DNA of 53,456 bases, from assembly GCA_025352625.1 (NCBI GenBank), contig JANXSR010000389.1:1-53456 (forward strand), read 5' to 3'. This document shows positions 52,083 through 53,456 of this stretch, piece after piece. The first letter of the stretch is position 1. The number at the start of each line of letters is the position of its first letter. The position numbers and the translations under genes are program-made. Source of the stretch: Ferruginibacter sp. (GTDB taxonomy: Bacteria; Bacteroidota; Bacteroidia; Chitinophagales; Chitinophagaceae). Below the pieces are notes generated by a model, which saw only the letters and a list, made by a program, of their open reading frames with translations, was not told where the DNA came from and searched no databases.

Positions 52083-53186
52083 TTAACTTTCCTTCACTTC
52101 ATGGTTAATAACAATGGTATTTGCTTCACCTGCAAATACAACTTCATTGCTCTCCAGTATTTTTTTTATATCCAGGTTGATTGTTTGTTTGATTGTATCA
52201 AATTCATTTAATGGAATTGTATCTGTAAAATATTCTACGATTATTGTTATCCCATTCTTACTAACTTCTTTTAAAAAAACAGAACCTGGCCCTGAAATTA
52301 ATTCGTCTTTGGAAATCAATAATTTCTTTATTGCTTCAATAATAATTTCTAGTTTTTCGGCTGGTGTTTTAACAGATAAATCTAATTTTATTTCTGCTCT
52401 TCTTTGGGTTCTCATACTCCAGTTATCCACTATTGAATCTACCATTTGTTTATTTGGAATAGTAACAATCGTTTTATCTGCTGTAAGTATCCTGGTACTG
52501 CGTAAACCAATCTTTTCAACCCTTCCTGCAACATTATTAACTTTAACTGTATCTCCTGTAAAAAAGGGTTTGTCTATAAATATTATAAAAGAAGCAATTA
52601 AATTTTCAAGGCTTTCTTTTGCTCCCAATGCCAATGCGGCACCCACCAAACTTAAACCGGTAAGTAAGTTGCCCAGGGGCTGATTAAAACAGGCTTTTAC
52701 AATAAGCAAAATGCCCATAATGCCAATGATAACTTTTAAAAAATCTCTTAAAAATGTAACGAGTTGATTGTCTCTTGCATCGGGGGTTCGGTTGGCTTTT
52801 TCTTCCAATACCAGTGCAATAAAATCGGTTAGTCTTAATACCATCCGGATAAAGGAAATGATGATAAGAGCTGTGCCTGTTCTGGAAAGAATATCAGCTG
52901 TTGTGTGGCCATAGAGTGTAAATAATAAAACCTCCGGAAAATTTAGTTTGTCAATAGCAAATACTGCAATGGAAAGTACCAGGAACCACTCAAATGGGCC
53001 AGCAACAAGGTTTACGAAACTTTCTTTGCTTACATTGTTCCATATTTTTTTTACAATCTTAAAAAATAAAGAAACTAAATAGCGGGATAAATATCGCTTA
53101 AGCAGTAATGCCAGTAATATAGTACCGCAAACTACCAGGTAGCTACGGATGGTATTATCAAAATAAACCTGGTCTAAAAAATCCAT
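52083..53186 (-). CDS. MscS family mechanosensitive ion channel
   Basis: The 367-residue inner-membrane channel has about four to five membrane segments in the first ~190 residues. The pore helix region is LGNLLTGLSLVGAALALGAKESLENLIASFIIFIDKP, followed by the MscS beta domain (FFTGDTVKVNNVAGRVEKIGLRSTRILTADKTIVTIPNKQMVDSIVDNWS) and an alpha/beta C-terminal cytoplasmic vestibule (~270-360). It opens on membrane tension to release solutes during hypo-osmotic shock. It follows the truncated gene at the window edge by 27 bases on the same strand, and converges on the MerR gene. Confidence 0.92.
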   Translation of the reverse strand: MDFLDQVYFDNTIRSYLVVCGTILLALLLKRYLSRYLVSLFFKIVKKIWNNVSKESFVNLVAGPFEWFLVLSIAVFAIDKLNFPEVLLFTLYGHTTADILSRTGTALIIISFIRMVLRLTDFIALVLEEKANRTPDARDNQLVTFLRDFLKVIIGIMGILLIVKACFNQPLGNLLTGLSLVGAALALGAKESLENLIASFIIFIDKPFFTGDTVKVNNVAGRVEKIGLRSTRILTADKTIVTIPNKQMVDSIVDNWSMRTQRRAEIKLDLSVKTPAEKLEIIIEAIKKLLISKDELISGPGSVFLKEVSKNGITIIVEYFTDTIPLNEFDTIKQTINLDIKKILESNEVVFAGEANTIVINHEVKES

Positions 53187-53213
53187 ACTTAAAAATATTA
53201 TAATACTGCTGAA

Positions 53214-53456
53214 TTATTTTACTAAAAATTGCTGCAGGCCATCTTTACGCAAAACAAATACCTTGCCGTTGCCTGCTTTTATTTGTAACGCATCTGTAAA
53301 TGAAACAGGGAGTTTATATTCTTTTAGATCTAAAGAACCCTGCTTGTATTGATACAGAGAAATATTACTAAAGCCGTACAATGTATTGGCAATAACTTCT
53401 GTGTTAGTCCAGTTTAGAAAGGGGAGCCTGTTTTTAAAAGCCCCATAATAATCAAA
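53214..53456 (-). CDS. C-terminal 80 residues of an unidentified protein, cut by the window edge
   Basis: A minus-strand frame is open from the window end to TAA at 53216-53214. It encodes 80 residues starting [16 protein letters not shown] and ending [12 protein letters not shown] do not recognise it. It is beta-strand-like, with no visible membrane segment. It is too short in this window for the ORF track's start rule, but codon use looks like that of its neighbours. It lies 27 bases upstream of the MscS gene and may be co-transcribed with it. Confidence 0.65.
   Translation of the reverse strand, partial: FDYYGAFKNRLPFLNWTNTEVIANTLYGFSNISLYQYKQGSLDLKEYKLPVSFTDALQIKAGNGKVFVLRKDGLQQFLVK

Noticed and set aside
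52114-52683. 189-residue plus-strand frame over the MscS gene
   Set aside because: Antisense to the conserved MscS beta domain; no independent features.

Overview
The window looks like chromosomal DNA of a Bacteroidota member, most likely a Chitinophagaceae-type soil or freshwater bacterium. The evidence is AT-rich intergenic DNA, promoters resembling the Bacteroidota -33 TTG / -7 TAnnTTTG type, and genes without obvious Shine-Dalgarno sites. Typical families of this group are also present: a type IX secretion (T9SS) PKD adhesin with PorP/SprF, TonB-plug proteins, a DUF4369/TlpA-like lipoprotein, PSD1/DUF1501 proteins, and a PepSY protein beside a siderophore receptor. The lineage is inferred from gene content; no rRNA or tRNA is visible.

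Layout. 0-13.6 kb is mostly housekeeping: an Lrp/AsnC regulator, a secreted plug-domain protein, a glycosyltransferase 2/DppC-like permease pair, a MarR regulator with a long acyl-CoA dehydrogenase, a cell-wall amidase, a metallopeptidase-like protein whose zinc motif is broken, a lone 2-oxoacid:ferredoxin oxidoreductase beta subunit, and asd. 13.6-13.8 kb holds a transcription attenuator ahead of asd: an 18-residue Thr/Lys/Ile-rich leader peptide and mutually exclusive hairpins. 14-28 kb is a cell-surface block: a lamin-tail protein, an S9 prolyl oligopeptidase lipoprotein, a 2116-residue PKD adhesin with its PorP/SprF partner, and an S41 peptidase.

28-39.2 kb is the most unusual region. Two closely related, membrane-anchored PSCyt1/DUF1549/DUF1553 proteins (each with a carbohydrate-binding-like insertion) flank a GH16-like glycoside hydrolase on the opposite strand. 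They are followed by a Tat-exported DUF1501 protein, a Tat-exported xylose-isomerase-like TIM-barrel protein, and a fusion of a DUF2231 membrane region, a c-type cytochrome motif and leucine-rich repeats. The intergenic space in the middle carries four copies of a 15-bp palindrome and another GC-rich repeat. My inference is an envelope glycan-processing system linked to c-type haem; its chemistry is not established by the sequence.

39.3-43 kb is an iron-uptake pair (siderophore-type TonB receptor and PepSY membrane protein) separated by a probable terminator. 43-53.5 kb returns to housekeeping: a TlpA-like lipoprotein, gatB, a double-PDZ protein, a GNAT acetyltransferase, alaS, a divergent M23 peptidase and MerR regulator, an MscS channel, and a truncated gene at the right edge. 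Three start positions in the ORF track were corrected (prolyl oligopeptidase, TIM-barrel protein, gatB), and three genes appear to start truly at TTG. All calls come from reading the sequence; no database search was run.
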